From NCBI RefSeq assembly GCF_014204415.1, contig NZ_JACHLE010000001.1, forward strand, positions 1,426,001 to 1,490,000: 64,000 bases of DNA. The letters run 5' to 3'. The notes beneath the pieces are model-generated. The model was not told where the DNA came from, ran no database searches, and was given only the letters and a program-made list of their open reading frames with translations. This document shows positions 50,470 to 60,059 of this stretch, piece after piece. A program made the position numbers and the translations under genes. Every line of letters starts with the position of its first letter. Position 1 is the stretch's first letter. Source of the stretch: Chryseobacterium defluvii (GTDB lineage: Bacteria; Bacteroidota; Bacteroidia; Flavobacteriales; Weeksellaceae).

Positions 50470-50532
50470 AAAGTTAACAATTTTTGAATGACAGATTAAG
50501 AAATCAGTTATCGTTTACATAAAGTTAACAAT
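50470..50532. promoter_or_regulatory. Pho-box-like direct repeats between the regulator and TonB receptor genes
   Basis: The 12-mer AAAGTTAACAAT occurs twice (50470-50481 and 50521-50532). The second copy is part of TTTACA (50514-50519) and TTAACA (50525-50530) spaced 5 bp apart, an 11-bp period matching the TT(A/T/C)ACA N5 TT(A/T/C)ACA pattern of Bacillus PhoP boxes. The site lies between divergent genes, one of which encodes a PhoB-type regulator. Confidence 0.5.
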
Positions 50533-50647
50533 AATGTTATTTTGTTAATATATACTTAAGGAAAAATTAAATTTTGCTAAACCGTTTACACCATTAATCT
50601 TTTATTCCTTTGCACCGAAAGAATCTAAGTGTAAATAAAAGTAAGTA

Positions 50648-53251
50648 ATGAAAATTAATAAACTTAGCATTGCCGTTTTGTTTTTATCCGGATCTGTATT
50701 TTATGCCCAGGAGACCAGGCAGGATACTGTGAGAAAGGAGAAAAAAATAGAAGGAGTAATCATCCAGGGAAACAGTAACAAGAAAACAGAAACTGCTGTT
50801 TTGGGAGAACAGAAGAAAGCTATCATTCAAAAACAGGCTGTAAGTGCCGAAGAAATTTCCAGAAAGGGAATATCCAATGTAGAACAGGGGCTTACGAAAG
50901 TAACCGGGATCACTACTGTAGAAGGAAGGGGTCTTTTCGTAAGGGGATTGGAAGAAAGGTACAATTACCTGCTAATTAACGGTCTTGGTTCGCCATCCAA
51001 TAATCCTTTCCAAAAAATCATCGCTTTAAAGCAGTTTCCGACAGACGTTGTAGGTAAACTTAATATCTATAAAACATTCAATTCCAATCTTTACGGGGAT
51101 TTTGCCGGAGCGACTTTCGATATTGAAACGCTGACTATTGACAAGTCTTTTTCTAAAGTTGAATTCAGTGTAGGATTTAATACATTAAGTACATTCAGAG
51201 ATAATTTTAAGGTAGCCGAAGGAGCAAATGGTATTGAAGGATATTTGGGCTTAAACTCAAGAAACCGAAGATTACCCGACGAGGTAAGAGATTCCAGGCC
51301 TAACGGATATGTATTCTCAAGAGAACAGTCTTTATCCTCTTTCAAAGATTCATGGAATGTAGACAATATAAAGACCTTACCGAATACAAGCATTGGTTTT
51401 ACTACTGTCCAAAAAATGAAAACAGGAGAAACAGGCAGTTTAGGGCTACTATTTTCATTAAATCAAGGATCAAAATATTCTTATCGTGAAGGCGAAAACA
51501 ATCAATTCAGAGATAATGGAAAACAGATTGAAGCAAGTAACCGCCTTAACAGAAAAGTTTACGAATATGAATTAGAATCATCCGTTTTATTAGGATTAGG
51601 GTATAAAAACAGAGGAACAAATATCAATTTAAATGCAATCTATCTTCAAAACTCAAACAATATAATTGAAGATAATATTGGATTTAAAAACTTTTCTGTT
51701 CAGGATATCCGGTTTTTCAGAACAAATCAGCAGGATATTTCAAGATTTTTAGATTTGCAGCTAACCGCGTATCAGAAAATAGGTGAAAGACATCAGATTA
51801 AAGCAGGAGTTAGCTATGTTATGAATAACTACAGTCAGCCTGATCGAAAAATATTTGAACTTACACTTCCTGAGAATTTTAATAATGCTCTTATTTCTTA
51901 TGGAGGAAATAGCTTTATCAGACAATATCTGGATGTTGACGGCAGATTTTACGGATCAGCTTATGGTGAGTACTCAGTATTTTTAGGAGAAAAGGGTGAT
52001 CGTAAGGACTATCCTTTGCAATTGGCTGTAGGCTATAATGGTTTTTCAGATGTCAGAAAAAATTCTTACCGTTTTATTTTTGGAAATCCGGGAGCTGGGG
52101 GAAGCACACAAGCCTATATTAATATAGACCAGCCCCAATCTGTTTTGGATTCATCTATAAATAGCGGCAATTTATATTATAATGAGGGAAGTGATGCTTA
52201 CGGGTATCTGTCAAATATCTACCAGTTTGTAAATGCAGGATATGCTAATATAGATTATAAGCCTAATGACAGCTGGGACATTTTATTGGGTGGCAGATTT
52301 GAAAATGATATGAGGATAATCAGATTTAATAGAATTGGTGTTTCTAACACAGAAAGCTTAACACCTAATAAAAACTATTTTTTACCTTCCCTATCCATCA
52401 AAAAATCACTTAACTCTAAGAATAATTTAAGATTATCCCTAAGTAAAACAATTACCAGACCTGTTCTTATTGAATCAATGCCTATTGAATACATTAACCC
52501 TGATAATTCATCGGTTGTAGGTAATAAAGATATTGAGAATAGTGAAAACTACAATATAGATCTAAAATGGGAATACTTCCCTACCAATAAAGAAATGTTT
52601 GCTGTCAATTTATTTGCTAAAAGAATTGACAAAGCTATAGAAAGATCTATAGCAAACTCCGGGAATGCAAGTGGTCTCGTAATCACTTTCTATAATGCCC
52701 AAAAGGCTGATATAGCGGGGATAGAATTGGAAGGAATTTTAAATTTAGGCAGAATTTCCGAGGCATTAAGCAAGTTTACTTTGGGAGCCAATGCCACTTT
52801 TATGTATTCCAATGTTGAGAGAAGTGAGAAACAATTGGAACTTGAAAGACCAGATGGTTATACTAATGATCAACTTCATAAAAGAGGTTTGCAGGGGGCC
52901 GCACCATATACCATCAATGCAGATTTAAAATATGAGTATAAAAACTCACAAAACCTGAGCAAGACTTTCTCACTTGTATATAATGTTTCAGGATCTAAAA
53001 TATTTGCAGTCGGATCTTCAGGTTCACGTGAATATTTTGAGAGGCCATTCCATCAATTAGACTTTGTATATCAAAACCAACTCACCAAAAACTGGAACGT
53101 AAAATTTGGTGTTCAAAATATATTAAATTCCAAATATCGCATAGAGTTGGGAGACGAAAACTATTACCCGGTAAAAATTGATGACAATTATACTTTTGTC
53201 AACTTTTACAGAGGAACAACGTTCAATCTTACCGTAGGATACACTTTTTAA
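50648..53251 (+). CDS. TonB-dependent outer membrane receptor
   Basis: 867 residues. A signal peptide (LSIAVLFLSGSVFYAQ) precedes a plug domain: AEEISRKGISNVEQGLTKVT, GLFVRGLEERYNYLLINGLG and VVGKLNIYKTFNSNL. The remaining 700 residues show the strand pattern of a 22-stranded barrel and end in an aromatic residue (TVGYTF), as outer-membrane proteins do. There is no N-terminal carboxypeptidase-like domain, so it is not SusC-type. The next gene encodes a secreted beta-helix lipoprotein 32 bases downstream, probably a surface partner. The ligand is unknown; the Pho-box-like repeats upstream raise phosphate or a phosphorylated compound as a possibility. Confidence 0.9.
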   Translation: MKINKLSIAVLFLSGSVFYAQETRQDTVRKEKKIEGVIIQGNSNKKTETAVLGEQKKAIIQKQAVSAEEISRKGISNVEQGLTKVTGITTVEGRGLFVRGLEERYNYLLINGLGSPSNNPFQKIIALKQFPTDVVGKLNIYKTFNSNLYGDFAGATFDIETLTIDKSFSKVEFSVGFNTLSTFRDNFKVAEGANGIEGYLGLNSRNRRLPDEVRDSRPNGYVFSREQSLSSFKDSWNVDNIKTLPNTSIGFTTVQKMKTGETGSLGLLFSLNQGSKYSYREGENNQFRDNGKQIEASNRLNRKVYEYELESSVLLGLGYKNRGTNINLNAIYLQNSNNIIEDNIGFKNFSVQDIRFFRTNQQDISRFLDLQLTAYQKIGERHQIKAGVSYVMNNYSQPDRKIFELTLPENFNNALISYGGNSFIRQYLDVDGRFYGSAYGEYSVFLGEKGDRKDYPLQLAVGYNGFSDVRKNSYRFIFGNPGAGGSTQAYINIDQPQSVLDSSINSGNLYYNEGSDAYGYLSNIYQFVNAGYANIDYKPNDSWDILLGGRFENDMRIIRFNRIGVSNTESLTPNKNYFLPSLSIKKSLNSKNNLRLSLSKTITRPVLIESMPIEYINPDNSSVVGNKDIENSENYNIDLKWEYFPTNKEMFAVNLFAKRIDKAIERSIANSGNASGLVITFYNAQKADIAGIELEGILNLGRISEALSKFTLGANATFMYSNVERSEKQLELERPDGYTNDQLHKRGLQGAAPYTINADLKYEYKNSQNLSKTFSLVYNVSGSKIFAVGSSGSREYFERPFHQLDFVYQNQLTKNWNVKFGVQNILNSKYRIELGDENYYPVKIDDNYTFVNFYRGTTFNLTVGYTF

Positions 53252-53283
53252 AATTAGCTTATAAAATAAAATCTTAATATAGA

Positions 53284-54501
53284 ATGAAAAGAAATCTTTT
53301 AACCCTATTATCATTAACATTACTTTTGAGCCTTTCTTCATGTACTATTGAAGTAAATGAAGATGGTGGTAATGGTACTACTGCAAATCCGGGAACAAAT
53401 GCAGGTGTTTTACCTGACGGAGCAAAATTATCCGGTGATATCACTTCTAATTTGACAATAAAAAAAGGTAATTATACATTAGAAGGTATTGTAAAGGTAG
53501 CTGACGGAGCAACCCTTACCATTGAAGCAGGGGCAACATTCACTGTATCTACAGCTGTTACGTCAAGTTTAGTTGTTTTACAAGGAGGAAAAATAATTGC
53601 CTTAGGATCTGCAAGTGAGCCAATTGTTTTCACAACTACAGCTAAAATCCCTGGTGGATGGGGCGGAATAACGCTTTACGGAAGAGCTCCCATTAAAGCG
53701 GTGAACGGAAATCCTTCTGCAGTATCTGAAGATGGCAATGCTATCACATATGGTGGAAATGACGCTAACTTCAGCTCAGGCATCTTAAAATATGTAAGAG
53801 TAGAATACGCCGGTAAAAAAATCAGTGACGGAACTTCTGAAACCAATACCTTCACATTTTACGCGGTAGGTGATGGTACTATTTTAGAAAACTTAGTAGC
53901 TTATAAGGGTACGGATGACGGTTATGAATTTTTCGGCGGAACCGTGAGTGCAAAAAATTTAGTTGCTTATGGTAACTACGATGATTCTTTCGACTGGCAG
54001 GACGCCTGGAGCGGACAAAACAATAGTAACTGGTTTGCTTTCCAGACAGTGACAGGTAATTTCGGAATGGAAATTGAAGCTTCTGCAAACATAGACAATA
54101 CGGCTCCGAAAATTTCTAATATCACTTTGATCAGAGACGCAAATACAAATCCGGAAGTTGCGGGATCGGTAGAAATCTCTGCAATTCAATTTAAAAGACA
54201 AGGTACCGGTATTTTCTCAAATGTATATATCAGCGGGTATAAAAATACAGGTGGTAAAAATGCTTACGCAGTTTTAATTCAGGATGATGCAACGAATACT
54301 AACCAGGTAAATGCAAACCCTAGCAAAGTTACTGTATCTCCATTAAATTATGTAAATTCCGACAATGCCGATGTTTGGGGATATGCTCAAACTAATGGTG
54401 GAAAAACTTTTACAAACACAGCTTCAGTTACCAAAGTTTCTCTAACTACCGGAGCATGGGCTACCGTAGACGGAGTAAACCTTTTAGCAGCGCTACAATA
54501 A
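53284..54501 (+). CDS. Secreted beta-helix lipoprotein, partner of the TonB receptor
   Basis: 405 residues. The lipobox SLSSC places Cys20 at the mature N-terminus, followed by a Gly/Asn/Thr-rich linker. The core looks like a right-handed beta helix: GATLTIEAGATFTVS, IIALGSASEPIVFTT, GGWGGITLYGRAPIK, and a GTDDGYEFFGGTVSAKNLVA segment. Proteins with this sequence are sometimes misnamed multidrug transporters in databases; it has no transport helices. Its position 32 bases after the TonB receptor gene suggests a substrate-binding surface lipoprotein of the same uptake unit. Confidence 0.8.
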   Translation: MKRNLLTLLSLTLLLSLSSCTIEVNEDGGNGTTANPGTNAGVLPDGAKLSGDITSNLTIKKGNYTLEGIVKVADGATLTIEAGATFTVSTAVTSSLVVLQGGKIIALGSASEPIVFTTTAKIPGGWGGITLYGRAPIKAVNGNPSAVSEDGNAITYGGNDANFSSGILKYVRVEYAGKKISDGTSETNTFTFYAVGDGTILENLVAYKGTDDGYEFFGGTVSAKNLVAYGNYDDSFDWQDAWSGQNNSNWFAFQTVTGNFGMEIEASANIDNTAPKISNITLIRDANTNPEVAGSVEISAIQFKRQGTGIFSNVYISGYKNTGGKNAYAVLIQDDATNTNQVNANPSKVTVSPLNYVNSDNADVWGYAQTNGGKTFTNTASVTKVSLTTGAWATVDGVNLLAALQ

Positions 54502-54533
54502 TCAGATAATAGTTAGTTTTTTCATCTCAACTA

Positions 54534-54570
54534 AAAATCCGTCAGAAATAACTTCTGACGGATTTTATTT
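54534..54570. terminator. Bidirectional terminator
   Basis: AAAATCCGTCAGAA and TTCTGACGGATTTT form a 14-bp stem with a short loop, flanked by A and T runs, between convergent genes. Confidence 0.9.
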
Positions 54571-54589
54571 TTTATTTAAAACAAAAACA

Positions 54590-55876
54590 TTAAGAATAAT
54601 ACTCAAATTTTCGCACAGCTTCCAGTGTCATATCAATTTCTTTATCCTTAATGGCATCACTGATGAAATACGTCTCATAGCCGCTTGGCGGAAGATATAT
54701 CCCATGGGTCAGCATTTGGTGGAAGAAATTATTGAATAATGCATGATTAGCCTCCTGTGCCTCATCAAAATTGGATACGCTGCTGATATGGAAGAAAACG
54801 GACATCATAGATCCCTTTCTGTTGATCCTGTGGGCGATTCCTTTTTCATTCAGTATTTTAGCAATCTCAAAGTCTAAGGTTTCCGTTGTTTTATTGATCC
54901 TGTTAAAGAAATTCTCATCATTTCTGATGATCTGAAGCGTTTTTAATCCGGCTCTCATCGCAAGAGGATTACCGCTTAAGGTTCCTGCCTGGTAAACCCC
55001 GCCTTTCGGAGCCAGATGATCCATGATCTCGTTTCTTCCTGCAAAGGCCCCTACCGGAAGCCCGCCGCCGATCACTTTTCCATAAGTTACCAGATCCGCT
55101 TTTACATTGTAAAGCTCCTGAGCACCTCCAAAAGCCAGCCTAAAACCGGTCATTACCTCATCAAAGATCAGTAAAGCTCCGTTTTCATCACAGATCTTCC
55201 TTAAATTCTGTAAGAAATTGTTTTCAGGAAGCACACAGCCCATATTTCCGGCAACCGGTTCAATAATCACTGCGGCAATTTCGCCCTGATTATGACGGAA
55301 GAGGTCTTCTACCTGCTCAAAGTCGTTATAACGGGCCAAAAGGGTATCCTTAGCCGTTCCCTGGGTTACTCCCGGAGAATTCGGGTTCCCGAAAGTCGCA
55401 GCACCACTCCCCGCCTTGATCAGAAATGAATCTGAATGGCCATGATAGCAGCCTTCAAATTTGATGATCTTATCTCTTTTCGTATATCCCCTTGCCAGTC
55501 TTATCGCACTCATACAGGCTTCTGTCCCGGAGGACACCATCCTGATCTGATCGATATTCGGGACGTTTTCTATGATAAATTTTGCAATTTCGGTTTCCAG
55601 CTCTGTGGGAGCCCCGAAAGAAAAGCCTTTTTCCGCCTGAATTTTCAGTTCTTCCAGGACTTCCGGGTGCGTATGTCCCAGAATAGCCGGCCCCCAGGAA
55701 TTAATATAATCAATGTAAGTATGACCATCCGCATCGGTAAGATAAGCCCCTTTTGCAGATTTCATGAAAACAGGAATTCCTCCTACGGATTTGAATGCGC
55801 GAACCGGAGAATTTACACCTCCGGGAATGTATTGGTAGGCCTCATCAAATAAAGCCGAACTTCTTTGGTATCTCAT
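54590..55876 (-). CDS. hemL: Glutamate-1-semialdehyde 2,1-aminomutase
   Basis: 428 residues. The PLP-binding Lys is in [16 protein letters not shown] (about 262-277), preceded by [12 protein letters not shown] with the cofactor-binding Asp. GVNSPVRAF near the N-terminus and [17 protein letters not shown] are specific signatures of this enzyme within class III aminotransferases. It converts glutamate-1-semialdehyde to 5-aminolevulinate, the C5 route into haem. The gene is preceded by a heptamer-repeat region rather than a clear promoter. Confidence 0.97.
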   Translation of the reverse strand: MRYQRSSALFDEAYQYIPGGVNSPVRAFKSVGGIPVFMKSAKGAYLTDADGHTYIDYINSWGPAILGHTHPEVLEELKIQAEKGFSFGAPTELETEIAKFIIENVPNIDQIRMVSSGTEACMSAIRLARGYTKRDKIIKFEGCYHGHSDSFLIKAGSGAATFGNPNSPGVTQGTAKDTLLARYNDFEQVEDLFRHNQGEIAAVIIEPVAGNMGCVLPENNFLQNLRKICDENGALLIFDEVMTGFRLAFGGAQELYNVKADLVTYGKVIGGGLPVGAFAGRNEIMDHLAPKGGVYQAGTLSGNPLAMRAGLKTLQIIRNDENFFNRINKTTETLDFEIAKILNEKGIAHRINRKGSMMSVFFHISSVSNFDEAQEANHALFNNFFHQMLTHGIYLPPSGYETYFISDAIKDKEIDMTLEAVRKFEYYS

Positions 55877-55881
55877 ATTTA

Positions 55882-55960
55882 GTTGTCAGTTGACAGTTGA
55901 TGGTTGAGAGTTTTAATCAAAAGCTGTTAACTATTAACTGACAACTCTCAACCATCAACT
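55882..55960. repeat. 7-nt repeat arrays arranged as an inverted repeat
   Basis: 55882-55912 reads GTTGTCA, GTTGACA, GTTGATG, GTTGAGA, GTT in tandem. The other side (about 55926-55960) carries the same type of units inverted. The 18-mer AGTTGATGGTTGAGAGTT (55895-55912) has an exact reverse complement at 55943-55960. It fills the gap between hemL and the LysM gene. Confidence 0.85.
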
Positions 55961-55961
55961 A

Positions 55962-57014
55962 TTAATCCTTGGGTTTTTTATCTATCAGGTAAATCAGCTG
56001 TCCTGCAGATGGCTTCTGTCCTTCATCCATCCTGTTTTTTGCATACAGCTTATTTAATTTAATGCCGAACTTTTGGGCAATATCATGCATATCTTCGCCC
56101 GATTCAGCTTTATAGGTAGGCTTGTTGCCATCGGAATTCTTGGATTCAAGGAAGATGATATCATTTTTCTTTAAAACATCACTATCAAGCTCATTCCACT
56201 TCATCAGTTTGCTTTCGCTGATCCTGAATTTATTTGCAATAAACTGCAGATCAGTTTCTTCGGGGATAACAATATACTTCAAACCTTCGTTAGGGTGGCT
56301 TTTAATCAGGATAGAATTAAGGATCTCCGCTTTTGTTTTAATTTTTTCGACTCTTTTCTGCTGCTGTACGTAAGATGTCTGTTTATAGGGAACAGTAACG
56401 GTCACAGGTTCCTTTTTTACTACCTTGGCCGGTTCAAGTTTTGCCATGAAGATCCTGTCGTCTTTCAGGTCAGGATACATTTTAAGGACTGCATACAGAG
56501 CCTCTTTAGAGGTAGTATTATCGAATTCATACAGTTTATATTTTTCAATCTTACCGATCAGAATGGATGCATATCGCGGATTGGTAGCATAGCCCGCTTT
56601 TTTAAGGCCATGAGCCCATGCTTTGTAATCTTTCATATCCAGCTTGAAAAGATTGGCGTAATATTTCCTGGTGGATAAGAATATCGAGTGGTCTTCGTAC
56701 GACTGTCTCGGGTCGTCATATACACGGAAGCACTCATTAGGAGCATCATCGGTATGTTTCATAGTCTTCCCTGTCCAGTCTTCCTTACATTTTATTCCGA
56801 AGTGGTTTTTGCCTTCCTGAGCCAGCCTGCTCTGCCCGCCACCGGTTTCTAAAAGTCCCTGGGCAAGGGTAATAGAAGCGGGAATTTTATATTTTTCCAT
56901 TTCTTCTACTGCATATTGGGCAAATTTCTGGATATACTGATCTTCGGTAGCCCAGGTCTGAGCTGAGAATTTTGATAAAACTAAAAGGCTTACAAGTAAG
57001 AAAAGTCTTTTCAT
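55962..57014 (-). CDS. Secreted glucosaminidase with LysM repeats
   Basis: 350 residues with a signal peptide (FLLVSLLVLSKFSAQ). Residues about 25-165 form a GH73-type glucosaminidase: ASITLAQGLLETGGGQSRLA with the catalytic Glu, HFGIKCKEDWTG and YATNPRYASIL. A basic linker is followed by two LysM modules (about 243-292 and 300-346; YIVIPEETDLQFIANKFRIS and YKAESGEDMHDIAQKFGIKL) that bind peptidoglycan. It would cleave the glycan strand of the cell wall during growth or separation. Confidence 0.92.
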   Translation of the reverse strand: MKRLFLLVSLLVLSKFSAQTWATEDQYIQKFAQYAVEEMEKYKIPASITLAQGLLETGGGQSRLAQEGKNHFGIKCKEDWTGKTMKHTDDAPNECFRVYDDPRQSYEDHSIFLSTRKYYANLFKLDMKDYKAWAHGLKKAGYATNPRYASILIGKIEKYKLYEFDNTTSKEALYAVLKMYPDLKDDRIFMAKLEPAKVVKKEPVTVTVPYKQTSYVQQQKRVEKIKTKAEILNSILIKSHPNEGLKYIVIPEETDLQFIANKFRISESKLMKWNELDSDVLKKNDIIFLESKNSDGNKPTYKAESGEDMHDIAQKFGIKLNKLYAKNRMDEGQKPSAGQLIYLIDKKPKD

Positions 57015-57081
57015 CTTATAATTTTTATTGTTTTAAAATGAAAGATGGAACACTTAGTGTTTCATGTCTTTCAATTTTACT

Positions 57082-57984
57082 TTATATAATTAAATTTCTG
57101 TTCTGTTTTTCCAAAAGCAGATTGGCTCCCTCTATCCCCTGCAATCCTCCGGTATGGAAGCACAGAATCCTGCTGTTTTCAGGAAAATACCCTTCTTCAA
57201 TCAGTTCAAAAACCTTCTGCATCATCTTTCCTGTATAAATCGGTTCTAAAGGGATTTCGTATTTTTCTTTGAAATCATTGATAAAACGGATGTTCTCATC
57301 CTTTATTTTACCATATCCTCCCAAACCTGAATCTATTAGATCAAAATTTTTATTCAGGGTTAATTCAAAGATTCTGTTTTTCAAAGAAGAATCGTCCACT
57401 ACCTTAAAGCCTATAACTTTCTGATTGTCTTCACAAAATTTTGAAATCCCCGCAATGGTTCCTCCGGTTCCGACTGCTGTGCAAAGATAATCAAAATCTT
57501 TTGTTTCATTATTCAGCATCATTTTTACCCCTTCTACAGCATCTCCATTGGTTCCGCCCTCCGGAATGACCAGAGCGTCAGGAAATTCCTGCTGTAAAAA
57601 AACCGTTAGCTTTTCCTTGTGGCGGTATTCTTCACGGGTAACAAATTTTAAATTCATGCCATTCCTTCTGGCAAAAAGCAAGGTAGGATTATCACGCCAT
57701 TTATCCTGCAACTCTTCTCCTCTTATAATTCCCAGCGTTGGAATGCCGGATAATTTTCCTATGGCAGAAACCGCAGCAATATGATTTGAAAATGCTCCGC
57801 CAAAAGTAATAATGTACGGTCTTTTGCAGTTTTTATCCAGATAATGATTGATATTATAGAAAAGTTTCCAGTATTTATTGCCTGAGATCTCGGGATGAAC
57901 AAGGTCTTCCCTTTTTATAAAGAGTTTCACATTTTTCCCGACCAGGACTTCAGTGATGGGGATATGGATCTCCGGAAGTTTCAT
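57082..57984 (-). CDS. D-cysteine desulfhydrase / ACC deaminase family PLP enzyme
   Basis: 300 residues. The PLP Lys is in HPEISGNKYWKLFYNI (about 31-46), the phosphate loop is AVGTGGTIAGISKF, and FGGAFSNHIAAVSAIG is the family's substrate-binding segment. Family members either degrade D-cysteine to pyruvate, H2S and ammonia or open the ring of 1-aminocyclopropane-1-carboxylate. The specificity-setting residues cannot be judged securely here, so both remain possible; desulfhydrase activity is more common in bacteria of this type. The gene stands alone. Confidence 0.86.
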   Translation of the reverse strand: MKLPEIHIPITEVLVGKNVKLFIKREDLVHPEISGNKYWKLFYNINHYLDKNCKRPYIITFGGAFSNHIAAVSAIGKLSGIPTLGIIRGEELQDKWRDNPTLLFARRNGMNLKFVTREEYRHKEKLTVFLQQEFPDALVIPEGGTNGDAVEGVKMMLNNETKDFDYLCTAVGTGGTIAGISKFCEDNQKVIGFKVVDDSSLKNRIFELTLNKNFDLIDSGLGGYGKIKDENIRFINDFKEKYEIPLEPIYTGKMMQKVFELIEEGYFPENSRILCFHTGGLQGIEGANLLLEKQNRNLII

Positions 57985-58057
57985 TGCTACAAATTTCCTG
58001 AATTTATTTTAAATAGAAAATCTTAAATTAGTTAAACAAAACCTAAAAAATAAAGCC

Positions 58058-58669
58058 ATGAAAAAACCGGTGGCCACTCTCATATCTGCTCTGATCGTCA
58101 TTGTCTTTATAGCCGTATTAGCTTATGCCTTCATGGGAGACCTGTTCACACCCCGCTCCGAATTTGATGTCCCAAACAAGCAGAATGATAAGATCATCAG
58201 TATGTTCAACAGCCAAATCGAGCGGGAAATCGAGGATCATACCCAAAGTGTCATGCATCCCGGCTATATCCCTGAAAGCAGGCAGAATACCATTGATTAT
58301 TTAAAAAGCATCAGAAGTATTGAAAGCTATTCCCGACACGGTGTGAAGTCTACCCAGCCGAGAAATTACATTGAATTAAAGATTTCCTTTAATAACGGAA
58401 CCATTGCTGAAAAGGTATATACCAGCCATCCATGCTCCGGGTATATGGAACCATGCCTACTAATGAAGGTCGAAATGAAAGACGGAAAAGCAGTGAGAAT
58501 TTTCACGAACGGACAGGAGAAAAAAGGCTCTCCGGACTGGATTACTCCCGATCTGAATATCCTTATTGACAGGGCTATATCTTATGATATTGGTAGAAAC
58601 CATGACCGGTATTTTGCACCCAAAAAGACCCAAAGGGATTTTGACAAAGAATGGGAAGATCAGAAATAA
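58058..58669 (+). CDS. Hypothetical membrane-anchored protein
   Basis: 203 residues. One N-terminal membrane segment (TLISALIVIVFIAVLAYAFM, about 6-25) is followed by a polar domain of mixed composition. The conserved-looking part includes YTSHPCSGYMEPCLLMK with two Cys. No family recognised. It converges on the small HExxH protein gene with a 3-base gap. Confidence 0.65.
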   Translation: MKKPVATLISALIVIVFIAVLAYAFMGDLFTPRSEFDVPNKQNDKIISMFNSQIEREIEDHTQSVMHPGYIPESRQNTIDYLKSIRSIESYSRHGVKSTQPRNYIELKISFNNGTIAEKVYTSHPCSGYMEPCLLMKVEMKDGKAVRIFTNGQEKKGSPDWITPDLNILIDRAISYDIGRNHDRYFAPKKTQRDFDKEWEDQK

Positions 58670-58672
58670 GGT

Positions 58673-59008
58673 TTAAGAATTACCCAGATATTTCCAAAAG
58701 CTCCAGAATTTTCTTTTTTTGAGATAGGTGAGATCCCTTTCTTTAGCATAAGCTTCTCTTTCAAATGAGATATAGCGATAGGCCAGAAAACTGTCTTTCA
58801 GCTTAAAAAGCCAGTAATAATATTCGATAACATAAAAAATGTAAAAGAAAATCACGAGTAACTCCAATTGCTGCCTCAGATGGATCTTCTCATGATTGAT
58901 AAGTACTTTATTTTCCTTATCTTCGGGTTTCCTAATGAAGATAAAGGGAAAAAGAGCAATGCCGTTAATTTTTAATTTTTTTAATGGCTTTTGGCATACA
59001 ATTATCAT
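58673..59008 (-). CDS. Small membrane protein with an HExxH motif
   Basis: 111 residues. HEKIH (near residue 39) in NHEKIHLRQQLELL fits the zincin HExxH pattern and is followed by a hydrophobic segment (LVIFFYIFYVIEYYYWLF) and then SFEREAYAKE with two candidate Glu ligands. This is much shorter than M48 or M56 proteases. Similar short proteins are common in flavobacteria as hypotheticals. It may be a minimal metallopeptidase or merely resemble one. It is divergent from the DUF5522 gene. Confidence 0.65.
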   Translation of the reverse strand: MIIVCQKPLKKLKINGIALFPFIFIRKPEDKENKVLINHEKIHLRQQLELLVIFFYIFYVIEYYYWLFKLKDSFLAYRYISFEREAYAKERDLTYLKKRKFWSFWKYLGNS

Positions 59009-59043
59009 AATAACAAATATAAAAGTTTTTGATCAAGATTTAA

Positions 59044-59229
<186 letters not shown>

Positions 59230-59275
59230 AATGAAATCAATGATTCGCGAATTCCATAAACTAAATATCAATGTG

Positions 59276-59809
59276 ATGAGCAAAAAATATATTTTTATTT
59301 TGTTAGTTTCGGCTGCTTTGGGTTTAACATCCTGCAGTCCTTTCCAGATACGTTCGGATTATGCTGAAACAGCTAATTTCAATTCCTATAAGACCTATAA
59401 ATTGAGAATTGATGACCTGAAGTTAAATGATATCGATAAAGACCGGGTTCTGAATGAACTTTCAAGACAGTTACAAAGCAAAGGCCTTCAATCGGGTGAA
59501 AATCCGGACCTAATCGTCAACGTAAAAGCCAATCATAAGAAAGTGACCGATATTACCAATAATTCCCCTTACGGAATGTATGGCTGGGGCGGATCTTTCG
59601 GCTGGGGTATCGGAATGAGCAGAACATGGACGAGCAACTACAACCAGGGAGCTTTAATTGTTGACCTTATTGATGCTAAAAACAATAAATTGGTATGGCA
59701 GGGGATCGGAAGCGGGATTTCCGTAGATTCTCCAAGAGCCAAGCAAAAGCAGATCCCTGAGATCATGGCTGAGATTATGGCCAACTATCCTCCACAAAGG
59801 GGTAAATAA
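59276..59809 (+). CDS. DUF4136 lipoprotein
   Basis: 177 residues from the ATG at 59276, chosen because it gives a clean lipoprotein signal (YIFILLVSAALGLTSC); an ATG at 59231 would add 15 polar residues. The mature part has the DUF4136 pattern DYAETANFNSYKTYKL near the start, a Gly/Trp-rich YGWGGSFGWGIG segment and VDLIDAKNNKLVWQGIGSG. Function unknown; predicted to be an outer- or inner-membrane-anchored periplasmic protein. A terminator follows. Confidence 0.82.
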   Translation: MSKKYIFILLVSAALGLTSCSPFQIRSDYAETANFNSYKTYKLRIDDLKLNDIDKDRVLNELSRQLQSKGLQSGENPDLIVNVKANHKKVTDITNNSPYGMYGWGGSFGWGIGMSRTWTSNYNQGALIVDLIDAKNNKLVWQGIGSGISVDSPRAKQKQIPEIMAEIMANYPPQRGK

Positions 59810-59833
59810 GATTTTAAATCAATCATTATAATA

Positions 59834-59870
59834 AAGAGTCAATACACATTGTATTGGCTCTTTTAATTTT
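59834..59870 (+). terminator. Terminator after the DUF4136 gene
   Basis: AAGAGTCAATACA (59834-59846) pairs with TGTATTGGCTCTT (59850-59862, one G-T pair), followed by TTAATTTT. Confidence 0.88.
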
Positions 59871-60059
59871 AATATGTTAAATAAAAGGTCTGCCCGATAT
59901 TTTATTCTTAAACTAATTACACTTTACGTGTTTTAACTGAGGTACACAACAATATCATAATCATCTGATTTAAAATCAAATGCGCTACATTTTAAAATTA
60001 ACGGTAATGTAATTTTTTATTCAAAAAAATGTAGTATTCTTACTGAAAAATTATATTCT

